64,000 nt of DNA from Flavobacteriaceae bacterium PS02334 (GTDB taxonomy: Bacteria > Bacteroidota > Bacteroidia > Flavobacteriales > Flavobacteriaceae). Positions 18,597 to 26,616 of this stretch are shown piece by piece. The notes under the pieces were generated by a model. It had not been told where the DNA came from and made no database searches. It saw nothing but the letters and a program-made list of their open reading frames with translations. Each line of letters begins with the position of its first letter. The first letter of the stretch is position 1. The stretch spans positions 310,001-374,000 of the forward strand of contig JASCOH010000003.1 of assembly GCA_029959295.1 (NCBI GenBank), in the 5' to 3' direction. Position numbers and translations under genes: made by a program.

Positions 18597-19817
18597 ATGA
18601 AAACATATATGTTTGCTCCACAGATTCCTTTAAACGAGAAAGAACGCTTGAATGCGCTCTTATCATATAAAATTCTAGATAGTGCCCCTGAAAAAGACTT
18701 TGATGATATCGTAAAACTCGCGTCTGAAATCTGCCACACGCCAATTTCAATGATTACCCTTGTTGACAAAGACAGATCTTGGTTTAAAGCTACTATCGGA
18801 ATTGACAGCGATCTTAAAGAATCGACTCGCGAGATTTCTTTTTGCGCTCATGCAATTAACAATCCGAATGAAACTTTCATAATTTCAAACGCTGCTGAAG
18901 ATAGCCGTTTTAAAGATCATCCTTATGTTGCTGATAATCTTAAAGTTCGTTCTTATGTGGGCGTTCCGCTGGTTGATCCTAATGGTTTTGCGCTCGGTTC
19001 GCTTTGCGTTATAGACATTGAGCCCAGAAATTTAGATGAATTTCAGCTTTTAGCTTTAGAAAAATTAGCAAACCAAGTGATAAAACTTTTAGAACTTCGC
19101 AAGAAAAATTCACAGCTTTTAGAAAACCACAATACGCTGTTGAACAAATATAAAGATCTTGAGCAGTTTGCTTCTGTGGTTTCTCACGACATCAAATCGC
19201 CGTTGAACAATATCATGATGCTGACCAAAATTCTTCAGGACACAAATTCAGAACGTCTTGACAGTGATGGCATTGAAATGTTAAATTATATCTATAAATC
19301 TTCGGAAGAACTAAAAAAATTAGTTGATGCAATTCTTCTTTACTATAAATATGACAATGAAAATATAGATGTCAGCGAGAAAATTCGGCTGAATGATTTT
19401 ATACAATATGTAATCGGAATTTTAGATATCAAGCATGACTATGAGTTGATTTTACCAGAAATAAACCATAAATTTCATTCCAATAAAATGGCTTTAGGGC
19501 AGATTTTGTTTAATCTTATCGGAAACAGCCTTAAATATACTGACAAGCCAAAAGGAATTATTAAGGTTGATTTTTCAGAAAATGAGACCTATAATATTAT
19601 TTCCATAAGTGATAACGGAATTGGTATTGCAAAAGAAAATCTAGCCAAAATTTTTAATATTTTTGAAAATCTAGGCCAAGAAGACCGCTTTCAGCAAACT
19701 GGGACAGGAATCGGATTATCAACGGTTCAAAAAATGGTTCAAAAGTTGGAAGGAAAAATTGAAGTAGAGTCAGAACTTACAAAAGGTACAACTTTTAAGA
19801 TTTTCCTGAAAAAATAG
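18597..19817 (+). CDS. GAF-domain sensor histidine kinase (soluble)
   Basis: The 406-residue protein has no membrane helix. An N-terminal GAF domain (about residues 25-165) contains the typical segments FCAHAINNP and SYVGVPLVDPNGFALGSLC. A short coiled linker leads to the H-box VVSHDIKSPLNN (H197), an N-box LFNLIGNSLKYTD, and G-boxes SDNGIGI and GTGIGLST. It is therefore a cytoplasmic kinase sensing a small ligand or the cell state. No response regulator is adjacent, so it is an orphan. It is divergent from yifB with 130 bases between. Confidence 0.93.
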   Translation: MKTYMFAPQIPLNEKERLNALLSYKILDSAPEKDFDDIVKLASEICHTPISMITLVDKDRSWFKATIGIDSDLKESTREISFCAHAINNPNETFIISNAAEDSRFKDHPYVADNLKVRSYVGVPLVDPNGFALGSLCVIDIEPRNLDEFQLLALEKLANQVIKLLELRKKNSQLLENHNTLLNKYKDLEQFASVVSHDIKSPLNNIMMLTKILQDTNSERLDSDGIEMLNYIYKSSEELKKLVDAILLYYKYDNENIDVSEKIRLNDFIQYVIGILDIKHDYELILPEINHKFHSNKMALGQILFNLIGNSLKYTDKPKGIIKVDFSENETYNIISISDNGIGIAKENLAKIFNIFENLGQEDRFQQTGTGIGLSTVQKMVQKLEGKIEVESELTKGTTFKIFLKK

Positions 19818-19843
19818 ATTATTTTTGCTTAAAAAATTAAACT

Positions 19844-20221
19844 ATGGGACTATTCAATGCCATTTTGGGCAATGCATCTGAAGTAAATATTGAAAATATT
19901 TCTAAAGAATTTGAACCAATCTTAATTCCAGGAGAAAGTATCGAGAAAGCTTTCAAAATGGTCAAAGACATGTTCATTTTTACGAATAAAAGACTGATAC
20001 TTGTTGAAAAACAATTAGTTGGATCAAAAGTAGATTATCTTTCAATTCCTTACAACAATATTCAAAAATTCTCAAAAGAAAGTGCTGGAATCTTAGATTT
20101 GGATGCTGAATTGAAAATTTGGCTAAAAAGCGAAGATCTGCCGATCAAAAAACAATTTGGAAAAGGCGGCAACAATATCAATGAAGTTTATAGAATTTTA
20201 AGCCAGCATATTTTGAAATAA
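19844..20221 (+). CDS. Bacterial PH-domain protein
   Basis: The 125-residue cytoplasmic protein has the pattern of the bacterial pleckstrin-homology (bPH) family: GESIEKAFKMVKDMFIFTNKRLILVEKQ in two strands, then SIPYNNIQKFSKESAGILDLDAEL, and a C-terminal helix NEVYRILSQHIL. Such proteins occur widely as small stand-alone proteins of unknown function. It lies 26 bases after the GAF kinase and is followed by a strong terminator, so the two probably form a unit. Confidence 0.85.
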   Translation: MGLFNAILGNASEVNIENISKEFEPILIPGESIEKAFKMVKDMFIFTNKRLILVEKQLVGSKVDYLSIPYNNIQKFSKESAGILDLDAELKIWLKSEDLPIKKQFGKGGNNINEVYRILSQHILK

Positions 20222-20238
20222 TAATTTTCAAACGAATT

Positions 20239-20277
20239 AAATCCCCAATACTGCCAAAGTATTGGGGATTTTTTTTT
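20239..20277 (+). terminator. Rho-independent terminator after the PH-domain gene
   Basis: An 11-bp stem (ATCCCCAATAC with GTATTGGGGAT, 20241-20251 and 20259-20269) with a 7-base loop is followed by a run of T. It lies 20 bases after the stop codon at 20221. Confidence 0.92.
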
Positions 20278-20300
20278 ACATTTAGATAGAAAGAAATTTT

Positions 20301-21662
20301 ATGGAAAAATATAAATTAGTCATTATTGGCGGAGACGCGGCCGGAATGACGGCTGCTTCAAAAGTACGCAGGCAAAATGATAATTGTGAAATCGTTGTTT
20401 TTGAAAAATCAGAATATGTTTCGTATTCTGCCTGTGGAATTCCCTATTTTATTTCTGGAAAAGTAACTTCTTCAGAAGAATTAATTGTCAGAACTCCCGA
20501 AGAATTTATAAAAAAACATAAAATCGATACTAGGATTTTACACGAAGTAATTGAAGTTGATACTGATAAAAACCAAGTTTTAGTTTACAATGTAAATGAC
20601 AAAACACAATTTTGGGAAACCTACGATAAATTATTAATTGCTACTGGTGGGAAAGCCTATTGCCCCGATGTAAAAAATCGCGATACTGACGGAATTTTCG
20701 GTATTTCAACATTGAGAAGCGGCATTAAAGTAGACAATTTTATCAAAACTAAAAAACCTAAAACCGCCGTAATTGTTGGTGGTGGCTATATTGGTTTAGA
20801 AATGGCAGAAGCTCTATTGATCAAAGGCTTGAAAGTTTCGCTTATCAATCGCTCCGAAGAAATCATGAATACTCTAGATCCTGATATGGGTGCTTTGGTC
20901 AATAAGGCGATGAAAAATCTGGGTGTAGAAATTTATGTCAAAGAAGAATTAAAAGGCTTTGAAGCTGATGAAAACGGCATAACTGCTGTGGTAACTGATA
21001 AAAGAACTTTAAAAACCGACTTGGTCATTTTAGGAATGGGAACAAGCCCAAATACTGCTTTTTTGAAAAATTCTAAAATTAAATTAGACGAAAAAGGAGC
21101 CGTAATTGTTGCTAAAACACAGCGTACAAATATCAGAAATGTTTGGTCAGCCGGTGATTGTGCTACAACAACGCATTTGGTTACAAAAAAGCCATTCTAC
21201 ATCGCTTTAGGAACGGTTGCCAACAAGACTGGATTAGTAGCTGGGAAAAATATTTCTGGCGGAAATGCAGTATTTCCAGGTGTTGTTGGAACTGCGGTCT
21301 GCAAAATCTGCGTTTTTGAAGTAGCCCGAACTGGTTTGCTTGAAAAACAACTCCAAAAATTAAATATCGATTATGTAGCGACAATGATCAAGACGAAATC
21401 AAGAGCCGGCTATTATCCAGATTCAAAAGATATTTATGTAAAATTGCTTGCAGAAAAAAAGACTGGAAGATTGCTCGGAGGCCAAATTATAGGCGAAGAA
21501 GGCGCTGCAAAAAGAATTGATGTTTTGGCGACTGCTTTGACTTATAAATTGACTTTAAGAAATATTATTGATTTAGATTTGTCTTATGCTCCGCCATTTT
21601 CACCAGTTTGGGATCCGGTTCAGACAGCCGCAAGAAAATTAATTAGTGAACTTGAGAAATAA
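20301..21662 (+). CDS. FAD-dependent pyridine nucleotide-disulfide oxidoreductase (CoA-disulfide reductase/NADH oxidase type)
   Basis: The 453-residue flavoprotein starts with an FAD Rossmann motif (VIIGGDAAGMTAAS), has an NAD(P)-binding motif VIVGGGYIGLEMAEAL in the middle, and the second FAD motif VWSAGDCATT. A single redox cysteine C45 in SYSACGIPY, rather than a CxxxxC pair, places it with CoA-disulfide reductases, NADH oxidases and NADH peroxidases, where this cysteine forms a mixed disulfide or sulfenic acid. The exact substrate (CoA disulfide, polysulfide, peroxide or O2) cannot be decided from sequence. Dimerisation domain at the C-terminus is complete. Confidence 0.9.
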   Translation: MEKYKLVIIGGDAAGMTAASKVRRQNDNCEIVVFEKSEYVSYSACGIPYFISGKVTSSEELIVRTPEEFIKKHKIDTRILHEVIEVDTDKNQVLVYNVNDKTQFWETYDKLLIATGGKAYCPDVKNRDTDGIFGISTLRSGIKVDNFIKTKKPKTAVIVGGGYIGLEMAEALLIKGLKVSLINRSEEIMNTLDPDMGALVNKAMKNLGVEIYVKEELKGFEADENGITAVVTDKRTLKTDLVILGMGTSPNTAFLKNSKIKLDEKGAVIVAKTQRTNIRNVWSAGDCATTTHLVTKKPFYIALGTVANKTGLVAGKNISGGNAVFPGVVGTAVCKICVFEVARTGLLEKQLQKLNIDYVATMIKTKSRAGYYPDSKDIYVKLLAEKKTGRLLGGQIIGEEGAAKRIDVLATALTYKLTLRNIIDLDLSYAPPFSPVWDPVQTAARKLISELEK

Positions 21663-21690
21663 AAAAAGCCCTAGATTTAGGGCTTTCTTG
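21660..21690. terminator. Bidirectional terminator between convergent genes
   Basis: An 8-bp stem AAGCCCTA/TAGGGCTT (21666-21673 with 21678-21685) with a 4-base loop has A on the left and T on the right, serving the oxidoreductase gene and the minus-strand dsbD-like gene. Confidence 0.88.
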
Positions 21691-21693
21691 TTA

Positions 21694-23643
21694 TTATTTA
21701 GTTTGTGGAATTCCTGATTTTAACCAGGCTTCATAATCTTCAATATTTGGCGTATAACCGACTGGCTGATTCAAATCTTTTCCGTCAGAGTCAACTATAA
21801 TATAATAAGGCTGTGCATTTGCTTTGTATTTCGTAATCTGAAAATCACTCCATTTATTTCCGACAGATTTGATTTTCTTGCCTGTTTCTTTTGAAACATA
21901 TTGCTTATCTTCAGGCAATTCTCTCTTGTCATCTACATATAAAGAAACCAAAACCACATCATTTTTTAAGATCGAAAGTATTTTATTGTCTGACCAAACA
22001 TAATCTTCCATCTTACGACAATTAACGCAGGCATATCCCGTAAAGTCTAATAAAACTGGTTTGTTTACGGATTTTGCATAAGCCAAACCTTTGTCATAAT
22101 CTTTGAAAGCAACGATATCATGAGGTCCTAATTCAGCTCCTTCTGGCAATTCAGAAACACTTTCGCTTCCCCCTTTTCCTCCGACTCCGTAAGGTGATTC
22201 GCTATAAGTCAACGGCGGTGGAAATCCGCTGATTAATTTCAGAGGTGCTCCCCAAAGTCCTGGAATTAAGTAAATTGTAAATGATAAAACTACTAATCCT
22301 AAAGATAATCTTCCGACAGAAATATGCGTCAATGGAGAATCATGCGGCAACGTAATTTTTCCGAATAAATAGAAAGCTAAAGTTCCGAAAACTGCAATCC
22401 AGATCGCTAAAAATGTTTCTCTTTCCAACCAATGCAATTGCAAAACCAAATCTGCATTTGAAAGGAATTTAAAGGCCAAAGCCAATTCTAAAAATCCTAA
22501 AAATACTTTTACCGTATTCAACCAGCCTCCAGATTTTGGTAAAGAATTCAGCCATCCCGGAAATAAAGCAAAAAGCATGAATGGCAAGGCCAATGCCAAT
22601 GAAAATCCGAACATTCCGATGATTGGAGCTAAACCTCCTTTTGAAGCCGCTTCAACTAATAATGTTCCAACAATTGGCCCCGTACAAGAAAATGAGACGA
22701 TTGCCAAAGCTAAAGCCATGAACAAAATTCCAAGAATTCCACCTCTATCTGCTTGGCGATCTACTTTATTTGCCCAAGAATTTGGCAGCATAATTTCAAA
22801 AGCTCCTAAAAATGAAGAAGCAAAAACGATTAAAAGAAGGAAGAAAATTATGTTAAACCAAACATTTGTAGATAAGGCATTCAAAGCGTCAGAACCAAAA
22901 ATAAGCGTAATTACGGTTCCTAAAAACACATAAATCAAGATAATCGAAACGCCATAAATAATGGCATTTTTAATTCCTTTAGCCTTGTTTTTGCTTTGTT
23001 TTGTAAAAAAACTTACTGTCATCGGGATCATCGGAAAAACACAAGGCGTCAAAAGCGCTGCAAATCCTGAGAAGAATGCAATTAAGAAAATCGATAACAG
23101 ACCTTTTTTAGGTTCTTTAATTGGTTTAATTGCTATATTTTTTTTAACTCCTTCTTTTTTGATTTCTGTAAAAGATTGCACTTCACTTCCACTAACCTTC
23201 TTTACATCAAATTCAAAATATTTATTCTGCTGAATGCAAACTTCTTTGCAAACTTGGTATGACAATTCAACTTGAATCAGGTCATTTTTTTGATTTGTAA
23301 TTTTGACAAGCTGTTGCAATTTCACTTTTTCCTTGAAAAAGGTTTCGTCCACTTTAAACACGTCGTTAAAAGCAGTAATTGTTTCGCTTTCGGTTGTTTT
23401 TCCTGAAAGCTCAAAATTATCTTTGCTATTCGGAAATAAAACTTCCAAGGGCAAAGCGCCTCCGTCTGGAGTAAACTGAGAATAAACATGCCATTCGGGC
23501 TCGATAATTCCGTCAAAAGTCAATAAATATTCAGTGTCTGATTTTTTTTCAATTTTGGAAGTCCATTTTACTGGGTCTAAAATTTGTGCATTTGAAGTAA
23601 TAAATGCAAAAAATAATAAAAAGGAGAGGGCTATTTTTTTCAT
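21694..23643 (-). CDS. DsbD-like thiol:disulfide interchange protein (CcdA-type membrane domain plus thioredoxin)
   Basis: The start is placed at the ATG 23643-23641, directly followed by a signal peptide (MKKIALSFLLFFAFITSNAQ); the longer frame upstream lies inside tilS. Domains: a DsbD N-terminal immunoglobulin-like periplasmic domain (about 20-170), a membrane part with about eight helices (about 190-460) bearing the CcdA signature GFAALLTPCVFPMIP, and a C-terminal thioredoxin domain with CVNC at 539-542. It carries electrons from cytoplasmic thioredoxin to periplasmic disulfides. The stop of tilS and this start share one base (TAATG), indicating translational coupling. Confidence 0.93.
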   Translation of the reverse strand: MKKIALSFLLFFAFITSNAQILDPVKWTSKIEKKSDTEYLLTFDGIIEPEWHVYSQFTPDGGALPLEVLFPNSKDNFELSGKTTESETITAFNDVFKVDETFFKEKVKLQQLVKITNQKNDLIQVELSYQVCKEVCIQQNKYFEFDVKKVSGSEVQSFTEIKKEGVKKNIAIKPIKEPKKGLLSIFLIAFFSGFAALLTPCVFPMIPMTVSFFTKQSKNKAKGIKNAIIYGVSIILIYVFLGTVITLIFGSDALNALSTNVWFNIIFFLLLIVFASSFLGAFEIMLPNSWANKVDRQADRGGILGILFMALALAIVSFSCTGPIVGTLLVEAASKGGLAPIIGMFGFSLALALPFMLFALFPGWLNSLPKSGGWLNTVKVFLGFLELALAFKFLSNADLVLQLHWLERETFLAIWIAVFGTLAFYLFGKITLPHDSPLTHISVGRLSLGLVVLSFTIYLIPGLWGAPLKLISGFPPPLTYSESPYGVGGKGGSESVSELPEGAELGPHDIVAFKDYDKGLAYAKSVNKPVLLDFTGYACVNCRKMEDYVWSDNKILSILKNDVVLVSLYVDDKRELPEDKQYVSKETGKKIKSVGNKWSDFQITKYKANAQPYYIIVDSDGKDLNQPVGYTPNIEDYEAWLKSGIPQTK

Positions 23644-24947
23644 TATAAAAGTTCTATTTTTAAAACTTGGGTTGTTGTTTTTTCTATATAAAATCTTCGG
23701 TCTTGACGTTTTCCAATAATCCAAACTAATTGATTTTCAGAAAATAAAAGCCAGACACTTTCCTTTTTACTTAAAGACAATTTTTCGTCTTTAAAATACT
23801 TGCTGACTTTCTTTTTTCCGTCAATTCCGGCAGGACAAAAGTAGTCACCTTCTTGCCATTTTCTTATCGTCAGCGGGAACTTTAACTTTTCTTTATCTAC
23901 GTAAATTGTATTAGAATCAGTTTGTCTGTTCAATTCAGAAACTGTCGAAATCTTTAATTTTATAGGAAGATAAATCTCTGAATTTTCTTCAATTTCATAG
24001 CTATTCAAATCTCCAATCGAAATTTCTTCCAAAACAAGAAAATCGCGGTCTTTCAACAATCTATAGTTCTCCGAAAGAATAAATTTTCCAGATTGCGCTT
24101 CTGTCAAATCAGAAATATCTTTCCAAGCCCTGAATCCGAAAGGCTGCAACCATTCAAACAAATATGCTTCATAATTCGGAAGCCTTTTTAAGTCGAAAAG
24201 TCGAAAGAATTTCTGTCCCTCTTTTTCAGTAACCACTTGCTTATAAACCAAAACCGAAGCATCTTCTGCTAAAGATTTTGCCTGTTGCAGATGATTTAAA
24301 GTAGCCTGAAACGAATTCAAAAAACTCGGATTTAAGCTTTTTAAAATTGGAACAATATCGTGGCGTAATTTATTTCGAAGGTATTTATCCGAAGAATTAC
24401 TGCTGTCTTCTCTCCATTCGATTTTATTCTCTGAAGCAAATTCCTGAATTTCTTCACGAGAAAAATGCAATAACGGACGTATAATTTTATCATTCTGAAC
24501 CGGAATTCCAGTCAAGCCTTCCAAGCCCGTTCCACGAGTAAAATTGATTAAAAAAGTTTCTAAATTATCGTCTAAATGATGTGCTGTCAAAATGTAATCT
24601 AGCTGGTTTTCTTGAAGCAATTGATGAAACCAAATGTATCTCAATTGACGTGCTGCAACTTGAATTGATAGTTTATTATCCTTAGCAAAACTATTTGTAT
24701 CAAAAGCAGTTACATATAATTTTAAACCGCTTTCAGAAGCAAAATTTCTGATAAAATTTTCATCTTCATCGCTTTCATTCCAACGTAGTCGAAAATTGCA
24801 ATGTGCTAGAGAAACATCATAATCTAATTGCTTCAATAAAGTTGCCAAAACCACGCTGTCAATGCCTCCGCTGATTGCCAAAAGCAGTTTTTTTTCTTTT
24901 AAGAAAGGAAGGTTTTCTGAAAGCTGTTTTTGAAATTTAGAAAGCAT
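23643..24947 (-). CDS. tilS: TilS, tRNA(Ile)-lysidine synthase
   Basis: This enzyme modifies the wobble C of the tRNA-Ile CAU anticodon to lysidine using ATP and lysine, an essential step for reading AUA codons. The PP-loop SGGIDS lies near residues 26-33, followed by the N-type ATPase features HCNFRLRWNESDEDE and TAHHLDDNLETFLIN. The C-terminal TilS substrate-binding part includes PLTIRKWQEGDYFCP. I use the ATG at 24947 rather than the TTG two codons upstream; length about 434 residues, normal for Bacteroidota. The pabB-like gene lies 45 bases upstream on the same strand. Confidence 0.95.
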   Translation of the reverse strand: MLSKFQKQLSENLPFLKEKKLLLAISGGIDSVVLATLLKQLDYDVSLAHCNFRLRWNESDEDENFIRNFASESGLKLYVTAFDTNSFAKDNKLSIQVAARQLRYIWFHQLLQENQLDYILTAHHLDDNLETFLINFTRGTGLEGLTGIPVQNDKIIRPLLHFSREEIQEFASENKIEWREDSSNSSDKYLRNKLRHDIVPILKSLNPSFLNSFQATLNHLQQAKSLAEDASVLVYKQVVTEKEGQKFFRLFDLKRLPNYEAYLFEWLQPFGFRAWKDISDLTEAQSGKFILSENYRLLKDRDFLVLEEISIGDLNSYEIEENSEIYLPIKLKISTVSELNRQTDSNTIYVDKEKLKFPLTIRKWQEGDYFCPAGIDGKKKVSKYFKDEKLSLSKKESVWLLFSENQLVWIIGKRQDRRFYIEKTTTQVLKIELL

Positions 24948-24992
24948 TTTCAAAGATAGGAAAAGTGATTTGAAACATAAATTAAATTACGC

Positions 24993-26297
24993 TTAAGAAA
25001 AGTTGGAATTTTTCAGAACTTCACGCATAGCTTTTGCTTTAAGCAAACATTCTTCATATTCTTTTTCAGGAATTGAAAGCGAAGTTATGGCACTTCCGAC
25101 AGAAAATGAGACATAATTATTTTCTTCGCTATATAAAATACTTCTGATAACTACGTTGAAATCAAAATCATTTTCTGGCGTAAAATAACCGATCGAACCG
25201 CTGTAAAGGCCGCGTTTTGTCTCTTCTAAATCTTCAATGATTTGCATTGCGGAAATCTTTGGAGCGCCCGTCATGCTTCCCATTGGGAAAGTGGTTTTGA
25301 TGATTTCAACTGGAGATTTATCAATTTCCACTTTTGAAATTACCGTAGAAATTAAATGATGGACTTGCTTGAAAGAATAAGCGCCACATAATTCTTCGAC
25401 GTCAACGGAACCTTTTGAAGCGGTTCGAGATAAATCATTTCTGACCAAATCGACAATCATTATATTTTCAGAACGCTCTTTTTCGTTTGAAATCAGTTCT
25501 TGTTTTATCTTTTCATCTTCTGCAGCATCTTCATGTCTTTTTGCCGTTCCTTTAATTGGTTGAGAAATTATTTTGTCGTTTTCCTTGCGTAAATATCTTT
25601 CTGGCGAAGCTGATAATAAAAATTGTTTGTGGTTTTTGAAAAATACGGCAAACGGCGGTTCTGAAATTTTATTCAGCTTTTGATAAATTTCAATTGGATT
25701 TATCTTTGCGTTTTCAGCATAAAATTCCATACAGAAATTGGCTTCATAAATATCGCCTCTATTAATATGTTCGAGCATATTTGAAACTTTTTCAACATAT
25801 TTTTCTTTAGAAATTCTCTGTTGAATCTGCAAACTGCTATCTGAATTCTGTGTACTAAAATCTGAAATCTGCTGAATTTCTTCCAAATCTTCTTCCACTT
25901 CATCATCGCACATATTTAAATATTTGATTTCGAGTTGATCGCCTTTTAAGAGAAATAGTTTTTTTGGCTGAAAGAAGAATAATTCTGGAAAATTTAGTCC
26001 GTCGAAATTCTTAGATTTTAATTCTTCAGTATCGTTTTTTAAATCGTAAGAAAGGTAGCCGAAAAGCCAATCTTTTGTAGTTTGCTGGTATTGTTTTAAA
26101 TCTTCAAAGGCATTTATTTCGTCTGTTTTTATCGATGTAAAAGCATCAACAGCAAGGATTGTATCGAATGAAGTATATTTCTGTTCATAATTATTGCTGT
26201 CTAAAAAAATAACTTCTCTAAATTGTTTTGACCAATTCAAAAGCTGTTTTTTAAATGCTGTAGGGTTTTTAATTTGAAGGTTTATTGCGGTTCTCAA
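24993..26297 (-). CDS. pabB: PabB/TrpE-type chorismate-binding protein (aminodeoxychorismate synthase component I)
   Basis: The 434-residue protein has the C-terminal chorismate-binding fold with the motifs SPERYLR, PIKGTAKR, NIMIVDLVRNDLSRTA, TTFPMGSMTGAPK and the GLYSGSIGYF block. With its partner PabA it would make 4-amino-4-deoxychorismate for folate synthesis; TrpE is the alternative, but no trp genes are nearby, and the PIKGTxxR lysine favours PabB. The start appears to be TTG 26297 (MRTAINLQIKN), as no in-frame ATG precedes the conserved region. Confidence 0.88.
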   Translation of the reverse strand: MRTAINLQIKNPTAFKKQLLNWSKQFREVIFLDSNNYEQKYTSFDTILAVDAFTSIKTDEINAFEDLKQYQQTTKDWLFGYLSYDLKNDTEELKSKNFDGLNFPELFFFQPKKLFLLKGDQLEIKYLNMCDDEVEEDLEEIQQISDFSTQNSDSSLQIQQRISKEKYVEKVSNMLEHINRGDIYEANFCMEFYAENAKINPIEIYQKLNKISEPPFAVFFKNHKQFLLSASPERYLRKENDKIISQPIKGTAKRHEDAAEDEKIKQELISNEKERSENIMIVDLVRNDLSRTASKGSVDVEELCGAYSFKQVHHLISTVISKVEIDKSPVEIIKTTFPMGSMTGAPKISAMQIIEDLEETKRGLYSGSIGYFTPENDFDFNVVIRSILYSEENNYVSFSVGSAITSLSIPEKEYEECLLKAKAMREVLKNSNFS

Positions 26298-26373
26298 TGG
26301 ATTTTATTTAAAGTGTAAAATTAGGGTTTTGTTTTTTAATTATTGGATTTATTACATCCGCTTAAACTCGAAA

Positions 26374-26447
26374 TTGTCATTCCGACGAAGGAGGAATCTC
26401 TGTTAGTAGCTCAAGTTGCGGAGATTCCTCCTTCGTCGGAATGACAA
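26374..26447. repeat. 27-bp perfect inverted repeat with 20-base loop
   Basis: Bases 26374-26400 and 26421-26447 are exact reverse complements and include the word CCGACGAAGGAGGAATCTC. The element is much more G+C-rich than its surroundings and looks like a dispersed intergenic palindrome of the REP/MITE-like sort. Neither transposase nor flanking target duplication is visible. On either strand it would fold into a very stable hairpin. Confidence 0.85.
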
Positions 26448-26488
26448 GATTGTCGATTTTGTTTGTCGATTCAGATTATGTGATTGCT

Positions 26489-26524
26489 TCGTTCCTCGCA
26501 ATGACGCTCACCGCAATGACGATG
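26489..26524. repeat. Fragment of a dispersed intergenic repeat (CGCAATGACG words)
   Basis: The sequence TTCGTTCCTCGCAATGACG followed shortly by CACCGCAATGACG contains a direct duplication of CGCAATGACG. I recall this wording as a common intergenic repeat; here it seems to be a truncated copy next to the 26374-26447 palindrome. Confidence 0.45.
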
Positions 26525-26531
26525 AGAAAAT

Positions 26532-26566
26532 AAAAAACCCGTTTCTTGTGGAAACGGGTTTTATTT
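26532..26566 (-). terminator. Rho-independent terminator of lpd
   Basis: A 12-bp perfect stem (26534-26545 with 26551-26562; AAAACCCGTTTC and complement) with a 5-base loop lies about 50 bases after the lpd stop on the minus strand and is followed, in that direction, by a T-rich tract. Confidence 0.92.
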
Positions 26567-26616
26567 ATCTAAAATTTCTAAAAATCTAACCTTCTAAAAA
26601 TCTAATAATCGAAATA

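Larger units (their letters stand above)
26298..26616. other. Repeat-bearing intergenic region between lpd and pabB
   Basis: This 319-base gap between two minus-strand genes contains no ORF. It holds a perfect 27-bp inverted repeat (26374-26447), a second repeat-like stretch with the word CGCAATGACG twice (about 26489-26523), and the lpd terminator (26532-26566). These are described as separate entries. Confidence 0.8.

Noticed and set aside
22577-22933. Open frame of 118 codons on the plus strand inside the DsbD-like gene
   Set aside because: It is antisense to the conserved membrane domain, has low-complexity Asn/Pro/Lys-rich composition and no recognisable fold.
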